Of a stretch of DNA of 45,658 nucleotides, positions 1 to 7,046 are shown one piece after another (the stretch's first letter is position 1; each line of letters begins with the position of its first letter). A program made the position numbers and the translations under genes. Location of the stretch: positions 1-45,658 of the forward strand of contig CALJCO010000084.1 of assembly GCA_938023905.1 (NCBI GenBank), read 5' to 3'. The stretch comes from an uncultured Collinsella sp. GTDB lineage: Bacteria; Actinomycetota; Coriobacteriia; Coriobacteriales; Coriobacteriaceae. Under the pieces are notes generated by a model, which was given only the letters and a program-made list of their open reading frames with translations, did no database searches and was not told the DNA's origin.

Positions 1-30
1 GCGATGACTAGGGCTGAATAGAAAATGAGT

Positions 31-66
31 GTGGGCGCCGTCGTTCGTTTGAACGACGGCGCCCAC
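31..66 (-). terminator. Hairpin terminator after the GntR gene
   Basis: A perfect 16-bp stem (GTGGGCGCCGTCGTTC with its complement) closes on a 4-nt loop. It lies 9 bp beyond the stop codon of the minus-strand GntR gene. Read on the minus strand the stem is followed by ACTCATTTTC, a weak T tract; on the plus strand it is followed by GTTTT, so it may act in both directions. Confidence 0.75.
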
Positions 67-75
67 GTTTTGGAT

Positions 76-858
76 TTATTGGGCTGTGGCGGTGAAGGTT
101 GTTTTGTCGGCGGCGATGTGCACGTTCAGCTTTGCCTGACCGTCGCAGCTGATGAGCACGCCTACCTCGAACGGGGTTCCCGTCTTGTCGTAGGTCGAAC
201 GCACGATGCGCATCGCCGCCTTACCGGTGTTCTGTCCCAAAAGGCGCGCCTCATGCTTGTCGAGGTTGACCGTCTCGTAGACGGCATCGACGCTTGCGGG
301 CAGGATGCCGGTCTTTTCCGCGATATAGGCGTAGAGCGAGCCATCCACGTCTTTGCGTGTGAGCTCGGGGCAAAGTGACACGGGGATATAGACGTAGTTG
401 AGCTCCATGGGTTTGTCGTTGGCGAGACGCAGGCGGCGAATCTCCCAGACGGGTGTCCCCTCGGGCACTTTGAGCCCAGAGGCGATGCCGCGGACGGCCG
501 GTATGCTTGAAAAGGCGAGAATCTGCGAGCTCGGAACCCGTCCCGCTTCGCGCATCCGCGCGCTGAAATTCAGGGCCAGGTCGATGCCGGGTGCTGAGGT
601 TTGGGGTTTGATGAACGTTCCCTGCCCACGTTTGCGCACCACGCGCCCCTCGATGACGAGATCTTGGAAGCAACGGCGCACGGTCGCGCGCGATAACTCT
701 AGCCGCTCACAGATTTCTAGCTCGCGTGGCAGCGGCGTCTTGGTGTCGAACGCCTGGCTGGCGATAAGCAGGGCGATTCGATGTTTAAGTTGGACATAGA
801 GCGGCGTATCACCGCTGCGGTCGAAGGGTTCGGAGGCGAGAAACGAGATCATATCCAT
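76..858 (-). CDS. GntR family transcriptional regulator (HutC/UTRA type)
   Basis: The 260-residue protein begins with a GntR winged helix (residues about 15-85; PLYVQLKHRIA, then LPRELEICERLELSRATVRR and GQGTFIKP). A UTRA-type effector domain follows (about 95-255), so a phosphosugar or similar ligand is expected by family. The ATG at 858 was chosen because GGAGG lies 7 bases before it; an upstream ATG at 891 has no such site. The gene is divergent from the PTS operon starting at 1167, and the shared 308-bp region holds a perfect inverted repeat (1058-1080). Local control of the PTS genes is therefore likely, but this is inference. The ligand is unknown. Confidence 0.93.
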   Translation of the reverse strand: MDMISFLASEPFDRSGDTPLYVQLKHRIALLIASQAFDTKTPLPRELEICERLELSRATVRRCFQDLVIEGRVVRKRGQGTFIKPQTSAPGIDLALNFSARMREAGRVPSSQILAFSSIPAVRGIASGLKVPEGTPVWEIRRLRLANDKPMELNYVYIPVSLCPELTRKDVDGSLYAYIAEKTGILPASVDAVYETVNLDKHEARLLGQNTGKAAMRIVRSTYDKTGTPFEVGVLISCDGQAKLNVHIAADKTTFTATAQ

Positions 859-1033
859 GGGGTACCTCCATATCGTGGGCGTACGTGACATGGTCTGACA
901 CTGCGGGGCAAACCGGAGATGCCAGGCCCGATTCTTGCTGGTATGTATGGTGCATAAGGAACATAAAACATTTATCAGACAATCTACCTGCTATTTTAAA
1001 AATAATTAGAAGAAAAAAAAATTTAGGCACAAA

Positions 1034-1080
1034 AATAGTTGCTACCGTTAACCGATGAATAGTTGCCGTTCGCAACTATT
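1034..1080. promoter_or_regulatory. Palindromic candidate operator before the PTS operon
   Basis: The 9-mer AATAGTTGC occurs at 1034-1042 and again at 1058-1066, and its exact complement GCAACTATT is at 1072-1080. The second and third copies form a perfect palindrome with a 5-nt spacer. The site lies between the divergent GntR and PTS genes, 87 bp before the PTS start. Binding by the neighbouring GntR protein is the simplest reading. As RNA it would also form a short hairpin followed by TTCTTG. No convincing -35/-10 pair was found. Confidence 0.5.
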
Positions 1081-1166
1081 TTCTTGTACCGAACATGCCC
1101 CGGCGCAACAATAATCTCAGCAAAAAGCAAAGCCGTGCGACACACGGCAGGTCGAGAGGAGACCGC

Positions 1167-1601
1167 ATGCGGTATCTGGTAATGGTCAGTCACGGAACGC
1201 TCGCTCCCGGACTGCACAGTGTCCTCAAGATGCTCGGCAATGACGCCCCGAACATCTTGTCGACGAGTCTCGTGGACGGCATGGGCGCTGACGAGTATGT
1301 CGAGAACGTCAAGGCGATGCTCGCTCCCGTTACCGCCGATGACGAGGTTGTCCTGCTTGGTGACATCCTGGGCGGATCGCCGCTCACCAATGCCATGAAC
1401 ACGCTGGCCGAGAAGGGTCTGCTCGCCCACACCATTGCCTTCGGCGGTATGAATCTGCCCATGGCTATGACCGCCATGATGGGGCTTGCCACCATGGACC
1501 TGGATTCCCTCAAGCAGATGATGCTGCAGGAGGGCAAGAACGGTATGTCCGAGCTCGTTGTCCCGACCGATGACGCCGACGACGAGGACGACGACATCTA
1601 G
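1167..1601 (+). CDS. PTS mannose/fructose/sorbose family IIA component
   Basis: The 144-residue protein is the soluble EIIA of a mannose-family phosphotransferase system. It accepts phosphate from HPr and passes it to the IIB protein encoded next. The N-terminus MRYLVMVSHGTLAPGL carries the expected active-site histidine (His9) and matches the EIIA-Man fold, and DILGGSPLTNAM is the typical second block. The C-terminus is an acidic tail (DDADDEDDD). The ATG at 1167 follows GAGAGGAG; an in-frame ATG at 1095 gives a basic, non-conserved extension and was rejected. It is the first gene of a IIA-IIB-IIC-IID operon. The sugar cannot be told from the sequence. Confidence 0.93.
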   Translation: MRYLVMVSHGTLAPGLHSVLKMLGNDAPNILSTSLVDGMGADEYVENVKAMLAPVTADDEVVLLGDILGGSPLTNAMNTLAEKGLLAHTIAFGGMNLPMAMTAMMGLATMDLDSLKQMMLQEGKNGMSELVVPTDDADDEDDDI

Positions 1602-1680
1602 GCAGCGCATCCGCCCAAATTTACGTGATGGAGCGGGGGTTAAGAGGAAAGACCCCCGGTGATAAAGAAAGGGAGAACGC

Positions 1681-2169
1681 ATGATTTCGTTCATCCGTAT
1701 TGATGACCGTATGATCCATGGACAGACCGTTACCCGTTGGGCCCTCGAGTATCCCTGCGACGGTCTTATCGCCGTCAACGACGCTGCAGCGTCCAACCCC
1801 GTGCTCAAGGAGGCCTACAAGAGTGCCTCGGGCAAGAAGACGTTCGTGTGGACCAAGGAGCACTTCAAGGAGGTCTCCGAGAAGGTTCTCAAGTCCGACA
1901 CCAAGTACTTCCTGATCACCAAGAACCCGCTCGACATGAAGGAACTTCTCGTCGATTTTGGCTTTAAGCCCGGCATGGACCGCATCATCGTCGGTCCCTG
2001 CAACGATCGTCCCGGCACCACCAAGCTTGGCAACAACCAGTCGATCACGCAGGAAGAGGCCCAGGCGCTCGAGGATCTCACCAACGCCGGCTACACGGTC
2101 GAGTTCGCCCTTATCAAGGAGAAGTCCATCGGTGAGTGGCCCAAGTTCCGCGGTCAGTTTGGCTTCTAG
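1681..2169 (+). CDS. PTS mannose/fructose/sorbose family IIB component
   Basis: The 162-residue cytoplasmic IIB protein phosphorylates the sugar brought in by IIC/IID. The start MISFIRIDDRMIHGQTVTRW contains the family signature R(I/V)DDR(L/M)IHGQ, whose His13 is the phosphorylation site. The rest (RIIVGPCNDRPGTTKLGNN, then EEAQALEDL) also fits. The length is usual for the family. The start follows GAAAGGGAG at normal spacing. It lies 79 bp after IIA and 72 bp before IIC, all on one strand. The mannose-family class is clear; substrate assignment is not possible. Confidence 0.95.
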   Translation: MISFIRIDDRMIHGQTVTRWALEYPCDGLIAVNDAAASNPVLKEAYKSASGKKTFVWTKEHFKEVSEKVLKSDTKYFLITKNPLDMKELLVDFGFKPGMDRIIVGPCNDRPGTTKLGNNQSITQEEAQALEDLTNAGYTVEFALIKEKSIGEWPKFRGQFGF

Positions 2170-2241
2170 TTAGGCGCCAGCCGCATTTTGGTATCTACAG
2201 CCCTTGGTGAAAGGGGCTGAGGAATAAAGAAAGGGGAAAGC

Positions 2242-3099
2242 ATGGCAATCAATGCATTCCAAGCCGCGCTGTTCGGCCTGTTCGCCTGCCTGGCATCACT
2301 GCCTGGCATGGGCGGCACGACGATCGGCAACTACACTCTGGGTCGTCCTCTGGTCGCCGGCCTCATCGTCGGCATCATCATGGGCGATATGCAGACGGGT
2401 ATCCTCGTCGGCGCTGCCATCCAGGTTGTCTACATCGCTCTCGTGACCCCCGGCGGAACCGTCTCCGCCGACGTCCGCGCCGTGTCCTATATCGGCATCC
2501 CGCTGGCGATCCTCGCCATCAAGAACTCGGGCATCGATCCCGCCTCCGCTGAGGCTGCCGGCATGGCCGCATCCCTCGGTGCCGCCGTCGGCACGCTCGG
2601 CACTGTGCTCTTCTATGGCACCGCCACCATCAACCTGGTGTGGCAGGGCATGGGCTGGAAGTGGCTCGAGAAGGGCGATCTCCACAAGCTCTACCTGGTC
2701 AACAACGTTCTGCCTTGGATCGGTCACATCGTCTGCTCGTTCCTCCCGACGTTCATCATCACCATGGGCGGCACCGCCATGGTCGACCTCATGAAGACCT
2801 ACATGCCCATGGACGGCATCGCGATGAAGACGCTGTTTACCGTCGGCTCGCTGCTGCCTACCGTCGGTATCGCCATCCTGCTCAAGCAGGTCATCTCTAA
2901 GCCCACGGACTTCCTGACGTTCTTCTTCGGCTTCACCCTGTCCGCTGTTATGGGCTGCAACCTGATCGCCGCTGCCGGCATCGGCTGCTTCTTCGCCCTG
3001 ATCAACTATGAGATCGCTTCGCTCAAGATCGACCTCGCAAACGCTCCCAAGGCAGCTATTGCCTCGGGCTCCGATGATGAGGAAGAGGAGGACATCTAA
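2242..3099 (+). CDS. PTS mannose/fructose/sorbose family IIC component
   Basis: The 285-residue integral membrane protein is one half of the mannose-family permease. Hydrophobic segments run through most of residues 5-265, including the glycine-rich RPLVAGLIVGIIMGDMQTGI block and LVTPGGTVSADVRAVSYIGIPLA, both typical of EIIC-Man/Sor. The tail is acidic (SDDEEEEDI), as in the IIA protein of this operon. The strong site AAAGAAAGGGG precedes the ATG. Its TAA overlaps the ATG of IID by one base (TAATG), so the two membrane subunits are probably translationally coupled. Confidence 0.95.
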   Translation: MAINAFQAALFGLFACLASLPGMGGTTIGNYTLGRPLVAGLIVGIIMGDMQTGILVGAAIQVVYIALVTPGGTVSADVRAVSYIGIPLAILAIKNSGIDPASAEAAGMAASLGAAVGTLGTVLFYGTATINLVWQGMGWKWLEKGDLHKLYLVNNVLPWIGHIVCSFLPTFIITMGGTAMVDLMKTYMPMDGIAMKTLFTVGSLLPTVGIAILLKQVISKPTDFLTFFFGFTLSAVMGCNLIAAAGIGCFFALINYEIASLKIDLANAPKAAIASGSDDEEEEDI

Positions 3100-3926
3100 T
3101 GGCAGAGAAGAAAAAGCTCTCTAAGAAAACGCTTGCCAAGTCGTTCCGTAACTGGTCCTATGGCAACCTGACCTGCTTCTCGCAGGAGCACATGCAGACC
3201 TTCGGTTACCTGTGCGCCATGCTTCCGATTGTCGAGGAGCTCTACGACACGCCCGAGGAGCAGAAGCAGGCCCTTCAGACCTACTCCGCGTTCTTCAACA
3301 CCGAGCCGCAGATCGGCACCATGATTGTCGGCGTCACCGCCGGCCTCGAGGAGGCTCGCGCAAACGGCGAGGCCATCGATGACGACGCCATCAACGGCAT
3401 CCGCGCCGGCCTCATGGGCCCGCTCGCCGGCCTTGGCGACTCGCTGATCGTCGGTACCCTGATCCCGATCCTGCTCGGTATCGCCCTCGGTCTCTCGACC
3501 GGCGGCTCCCCGCTCGGCGCTATCTTCTATATCGTCGTGTGGAACCTGCTCATGTACCTCGGCATGCGCTTTGCCTACAACCAGGGCTATGAGCTCGGCG
3601 GCAAGGCAGTCGAGGCCCTCGTCGGCCCCAAGGCCAAGGCTCTGCGTGATTCCATCGTGATGGTCGGTACCATGGTCATCGGTGCCGTGGGCGCAACTTG
3701 GGTCTCCATCACCTGCAGCCCCAACCTGGTGCTGCCCGGCGGCGGTAAGTTCCAGGATACGCTCGATGGCATCTATCCGCACCTGCTGCCCATGATCTTC
3801 ATCATCTTCTGCTGGTACATGATGACCAAGAAGAAGGTCAACCCCATCGTCATGATGCTGATCCTCGTTGTGATCGCATTTGTGGGCGTTCTCATTGGCT
3901 TCTTCGACCCGGCACTGAGCTACTAG
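3099..3926 (+). CDS. PTS mannose/fructose/sorbose family IID component
   Basis: The 275-residue protein is the second membrane subunit of the mannose-family permease. The N-terminal cytoplasmic part (KTLAKSFRNWSYGNLTCFSQEHMQTFGY), the HM..F/Y block and the stretch GLMGPLAGLGDSLIVGTLIPIL are classical IID features. Several membrane spans lie between residues 105 and 275. It completes the set IIA-IIB-IIC-IID, so the operon can form a whole transporter given HPr and EI from elsewhere. A hairpin terminator follows 22 bp after the stop. Confidence 0.95.
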   Translation: MAEKKKLSKKTLAKSFRNWSYGNLTCFSQEHMQTFGYLCAMLPIVEELYDTPEEQKQALQTYSAFFNTEPQIGTMIVGVTAGLEEARANGEAIDDDAINGIRAGLMGPLAGLGDSLIVGTLIPILLGIALGLSTGGSPLGAIFYIVVWNLLMYLGMRFAYNQGYELGGKAVEALVGPKAKALRDSIVMVGTMVIGAVGATWVSITCSPNLVLPGGGKFQDTLDGIYPHLLPMIFIIFCWYMMTKKKVNPIVMMLILVVIAFVGVLIGFFDPALSY

Positions 3927-3948
3927 TCATCATCCCCTGGCCCCCTGT

Positions 3949-3986
3949 AAGGCCGTGCGGCCTCAACCGCACGGCCTTCTGATTTT
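3949..3986 (+). terminator. Rho-independent terminator of the PTS operon
   Basis: A perfect 12-bp stem AAGGCCGTGCGG / CCGCACGGCCTT encloses a 6-nt loop and is followed by CTGATTTT. It lies just after the IID stop codon. Confidence 0.85.
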
Positions 3987-4122
3987 GCGCCGCCCTTCAA
4001 GGGCAATATGGCCAGCGACCTCCATCGCCTACACGACACCCGCTATATTGCTCTTGAAAGATGACGTATTCGAAAAACGATGTACTTGCACATGATGAAC
4101 GCTTTGCACGAGGAGGACCCAT

Positions 4123-4449
4123 ATGCACGAGAAACACGGACACGACCTTTCGCGCGACGACTTGATCCGCGAGGCAAAGATGCAGACCGATGCTATTCAG
4201 CGGCTCAACGTTTGGCTGCGCCTGGGCTATTCGCTCGTGGCGATTGGCTTTTTGATGGGGATGTGGGGTATGCAGGGAGGCCCCGGCTGGGGTGTCCCCG
4301 TGGGCATCGTGTGCCTAGTGGTGGGCACTCCGCTTTCGATCGTGCTTAAGGTTGGCACGACCAACGCCAAAAAGAATGTCGAGCGCATGCTCGAGGCCGC
4401 GGGTATCGACGTTGAGGAGCTTATGCGACGCAAGAAGGACGAGCAATAG
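4123..4449 (+). CDS. Small membrane protein of unknown function
   Basis: The 108-residue protein was not recognised. It has a polar, His-rich start (MHEKHGHDLSRDDLI), two likely membrane helices (about residues 30-50 and 54-76, WGVPVGIVCLVVGTPLSIVL) and a charged C-terminal tail ending RRKKDEQ. GAGGAGGA just before the ATG supports the start. It sits alone between the PTS terminator and the MarR gene, 68 bp ahead of the latter, so it may be under MarR influence. An overlapping ORF in another frame (4080-4349) lacks membrane character and a good ribosome site. Confidence 0.7.
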   Translation: MHEKHGHDLSRDDLIREAKMQTDAIQRLNVWLRLGYSLVAIGFLMGMWGMQGGPGWGVPVGIVCLVVGTPLSIVLKVGTTNAKKNVERMLEAAGIDVEELMRRKKDEQ

Positions 4450-4517
4450 ACTTCCGCGTTGGGGTATCATAAATAATTGTTGCGAATGTTAACTAATGTA
4501 CGGCAAATGACGGTTTT

Positions 4518-4994
4518 ATGGCCCCTCTAGAGTTGCAAAGGACAATATCCCCAGTGGATTACGATGACGTCGCTCGAAAACTGATTGTGTACTCACGTTC
4601 CCTTGCCAAGGGATCCTTGAGTGCTGCCGGCGGCGCCAGTGTGGGCGAGGCACCGGTTTTACAGTATCTATCGGGTATTGACGGTGATGTCATTCCCTCC
4701 GAGATTGCCAAGAAGCTGAAATTCTCCCGTGCGCGCATGTCGCATATCTTGGATTCACTCGAGAGCAAGGGTTACGTTCAGCGCAGGACCGATCCAAACG
4801 ATCGTCGGCGTGTGCTGGTGAGCATTACCGAGGAAGGCCGTGATTTCGCGGCGAAAAAAAATGCCGAGAGTGTGGCATCGCTCTCGAAACAACTCTCAGC
4901 GCTCGGCGAGCACGATGCCCAGGAGCTCGTGCGCATTCTGAATAAAGCCTATAGCCTTACCTATGATGCCGACGATTACCTGGACAATCTATAA
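4518..4994 (+). CDS. MarR family transcriptional regulator
   Basis: The 158-residue protein is a winged-helix regulator. The MarR core is at residues about 45-115: VIPSEIAKKLKFSRARMSHILDSLESKGYVQRR is the recognition helix-turn-helix, and TDPNDRRRVLVSITEEG is the typical DxRxxxxxLT wing. These proteins act as dimers, usually as repressors released by small phenolic or other ligands. The start is uncertain: the ATG at 4518 has no clear ribosome site, whereas a GTG at 4554 follows AAAGGA at good spacing and would give 146 residues. The target is unknown; the membrane protein upstream is one candidate. Confidence 0.88.
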   Translation: MAPLELQRTISPVDYDDVARKLIVYSRSLAKGSLSAAGGASVGEAPVLQYLSGIDGDVIPSEIAKKLKFSRARMSHILDSLESKGYVQRRTDPNDRRRVLVSITEEGRDFAAKKNAESVASLSKQLSALGEHDAQELVRILNKAYSLTYDADDYLDNL

Positions 4995-5574
4995 GGATAA
5001 AGACAGACATTTAGGTGCATCATGAAATGCACCCGGGACAGTTGTGCCCATCAGCCACCGTCAACATCTCATTCCAAACCAAATCAGCCAACGTATGTCA
5101 TAGCAATTCCCGGTAGGTCGCAGGGTGGCGGCTGAGCCTTTCCCTCGGGAAACTTCGCGAAGCCCAGTTCCCGAGGGAAAGGTATGGTCTGTGTAATACC
5201 AGATAAACAGTACATTTTTGCTAGATTGGTATTTGACTGAAGAACCAATTGGTATGGCTTATTAAGCCCACCTTGCCATTGACGCTCATTTTACTGCCGC
5301 TGGTGGACTTCTGAACTTGGTTGCGCAGGTGCTCCCATATATTGATATCACCTAGTAGGTGGCTATCTGGTTACTACCAGTTGGCCCCTTGGTAACGGGT
5401 GGCCCCCATTGTGCGGAATGTACCGAACATCCCCGTTTGATACGTTTTCCCATGCTGCCGGGGGGTGTTCCTATAGTTTTGTCAACTGGGAAATGCTCTC
5501 CGTGCGACCGGATCGCGGCATGCTGACGCCAAGCCATTAGGCCGGTGGGCTTCAGTCTGCTCGGTGCGTTTCGG
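4995..5574. other. Gene-free stretch between marR and the IS110 transposase
   Basis: No convincing coding region was seen on either strand across these 580 bp. The stretch holds one strong hairpin (5137-5182, listed separately). It also has a short palindrome CACCTAGTAGGTG near 5350 and a pyrimidine/GC-mixed block with repeated GGCCCC near 5384-5410. Part of it, next to 5575, should be the downstream non-coding end of the IS110 element, but no terminal repeat or target duplication could be fixed by eye. Confidence 0.5.
5137..5182. repeat. Perfect 15-bp inverted repeat with nested hairpin
   Basis: CCTTTCCCTCGGGAA at 5137-5151 is matched exactly by TTCCCGAGGGAAAGG at 5168-5182. The 16-nt interior contains the self-complementary CTTCGCGAAG. 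There is no T tract on either side, so a classical terminator is not obvious. It lies in the gene-free stretch beside the IS110 element. Confidence 0.7.
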
Positions 5575-6732
5575 CTAGGCTGCGTAAGGCACCCTGTCTC
5601 GCATGACCGCGTAGATGACCTTCAGTCTCTTTCGCGCCAGCGCCTTGAGCGCCCTGCCGTGCGACATGCCCCGCTCTCGGCACCTGGTGTAGTAGTCGCC
5701 CCATCTCCCCTCTGTCCGGGTAAGGCAGTTGCATGAGAATATGAGCAGGTTCTTCAGCCTCTTGTTGCCTTGGCGCGATGCCGTCACCGAGGAGATCGAG
5801 GTTCCCGACTGGCGGTTGCGCGGCGCCAAGCCGCAGTACGACGCGAGCCTGTCGTGACTGGGGAAGTCTTCGATGTCGATGGAGATCGCAAGCTCGGAAG
5901 CGGTTTTGGGCCCGATGCCCGGCACCGTCAGGAGGCATCGGTAGGTATCGTCGCCCTCGAGCAGGGCGGAGATCTCCGCCGTGATCGCCTCGATCTCCGC
6001 CGAGTTCTCGGATATCCTGCGCGCGAGCAGTTTCACCGCCCGGTCCTCGGCGGCGACGACCGACGCATCCGGCCTTGTCGAGGAGGTTGTCGAGCGGACG
6101 AGGGCCTCGATCTTACCGCGCGCCGCCCCACGCGTGAGCGCCGCCGCCCTGCGGGGCCCGGCGTCGGCTACCGACCAGGCCCCGCCGAGGGATGCCATGA
6201 GCCTCAGCTGGGACCCGTCGGACAGGTCGACCAGTGCCTCGAAGGCGGGGCACGATTCCAGCAGGATGCTGCGCAGCCGGTTCTTATTCCTAGTGTTCTC
6301 GCAGGTCAGGAAGTTCCTCTGGGCGGCCAGCGCCCTCGCCGCCGCAATTGTCGGACCTGGGTCTCCGACCGGCAGGAGCGCGTCGGGGATGCCAAGCGCC
6401 GTCTTCGCGATGACCATCGCGTCTCGCTCGTCGGTCTTGGCGTCGCCGGCGAAGAGCCTGGCGGCCCCGTGCGCCGCGAGTCCCGGCAGGTACGCCGCCG
6501 ACATCCCGGCCGCCCTGGCGCGGGCGAGCGCGAGGGCGCCTATGTTGCGCGACTGGTCGACGACCACGAGCGCATCGGGGAAGCGGCCGAACAGCGAGTC
6601 CAGGTCGTCCTCCCTGTTCGCGACGGGGGTGCTCAGCAGCACCTCGCCATCTCGGGTCGCGACGCATGCCCAGTGGGACGATTTCCCGACATCGAGCCCG
6701 ATGACGGCTTCCGGCATTCTAATTGGTGCCAC
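5575..6732 (-). CDS. IS110 family transposase (RNA-guided DEDD recombinase)
   Basis: The 385-residue protein has the IS110 layout. An N-terminal RuvC-like DEDD domain (IGLDVGKSSHW, LVVVDQSRNIG, AKTDERDAMVIAK) comes first, then a helical middle. The C-terminal domain has GIGPKTASELAISI and LASYCGLAPRNRQSGTS, which holds the candidate catalytic serine. The GTG at 6732 was chosen because GGAGG (minus strand, 6745-6741) stands 8 bases before it; an upstream TTG overlaps that site. A hairpin (6744-6763) pairs part of the ribosome site and could dampen translation. The gene appears intact. Confidence 0.93.
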   Translation of the reverse strand: MAPIRMPEAVIGLDVGKSSHWACVATRDGEVLLSTPVANREDDLDSLFGRFPDALVVVDQSRNIGALALARARAAGMSAAYLPGLAAHGAARLFAGDAKTDERDAMVIAKTALGIPDALLPVGDPGPTIAAARALAAQRNFLTCENTRNKNRLRSILLESCPAFEALVDLSDGSQLRLMASLGGAWSVADAGPRRAAALTRGAARGKIEALVRSTTSSTRPDASVVAAEDRAVKLLARRISENSAEIEAITAEISALLEGDDTYRCLLTVPGIGPKTASELAISIDIEDFPSHDRLASYCGLAPRNRQSGTSISSVTASRQGNKRLKNLLIFSCNCLTRTEGRWGDYYTRCRERGMSHGRALKALARKRLKVIYAVMRDRVPYAA

Positions 6733-6960
6733 GGTGGTATCCTCCAATCGGTAGGCCGATCGGAACCCCTCCCCGCGACACCCACATTACCTGGCCGTGG
6801 CGCTTGCGCCCGGCAGTTTCCTATCAGTCGTCCGGAGCGGCGAGCGCCCCCGGTGGCAACACCCCCCGGGCCCTCTACGGGGCAGGGGCAGACGGCCATC
6901 CGGAGGCGCCCGATCGGCGGCCCCTCGGGGCTTGCCCGTATCGTAGGCAATGCGCCGAAT
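6733..6960 (-). ncRNA. Candidate bridge-RNA region of the IS110 element
   Basis: IS110-group elements encode a guide (bridge) RNA in the non-coding end next to the recombinase start. This GC-rich stretch upstream of the transposase is the natural place. On the minus strand it can form several stems: GCCCC-GA-GGGGC near 6921-6910, a GCCGGGCGC / GCGCCACGGC stem near 6815-6795, and CCGATCGG-CCTA-CCGATTGG at 6763-6744, beside the ribosome site. The RNA limits and guide loops were not determined; this is inference from family knowledge plus visible self-complementarity. Confidence 0.4.
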
Positions 6961-6964
6961 GCTC

Positions 6965-6986
6965 GCCATCGAAATTTATCGATGGC
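6965..6986. repeat. Short hairpin between IS110 and the GH31 gene
   Basis: GCCATCGA and TCGATGGC form a perfect 8-bp stem around a 6-nt AT loop. It lies 60 bp before the GH31 start, near the point where the very GC-rich IS leader ends. It may be an operator or leader hairpin for the GH31 gene, or an IS end. Confidence 0.5.
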
Positions 6987-7046
6987 CTATTTCAGACTGT
7001 AATGGGCGTCCTCGGCACCTCAGCATCTCGGAAGAAAGGAGACCAG

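Larger units (their letters stand above)
5575..6990 (-). mobile_element. IS110-family insertion sequence (ends not resolved)
   Basis: The recombinase gene (5575-6732) is followed on its upstream side by a very GC-rich, structured non-coding stretch to about 6960-6990, as expected for an IS110-type element. IS110 elements usually lack long terminal inverted repeats, and none was seen. The right limit is a guess, based on the change to lower GC after the small hairpin at 6965-6986; the left limit is drawn at the gene end but is probably further out. The element lies immediately ahead of the GH31 gene. Confidence 0.5.

Noticed and set aside
1025..1045. Possible sigma-54 promoter (GGCAC ... TTGC) before the mannose-type PTS operon
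   Set aside because: The distance between the GG and GC doublets is 15 bases rather than 12, and no LevR-type activator gene is present; the TTGC belongs to the AATAGTTGC repeat.
4080..4349. Overlapping ORF ahead of the small membrane protein
   Set aside because: It has no good ribosome site and no domain character, and it overlaps a better-supported gene in another frame.
6723..7046. Upstream in-frame extension of the GH31 ORF
   Set aside because: It would run through the IS110 leader, has a TTG start without a ribosome site, and would bury the clear signal peptide that starts at GTG 7047.
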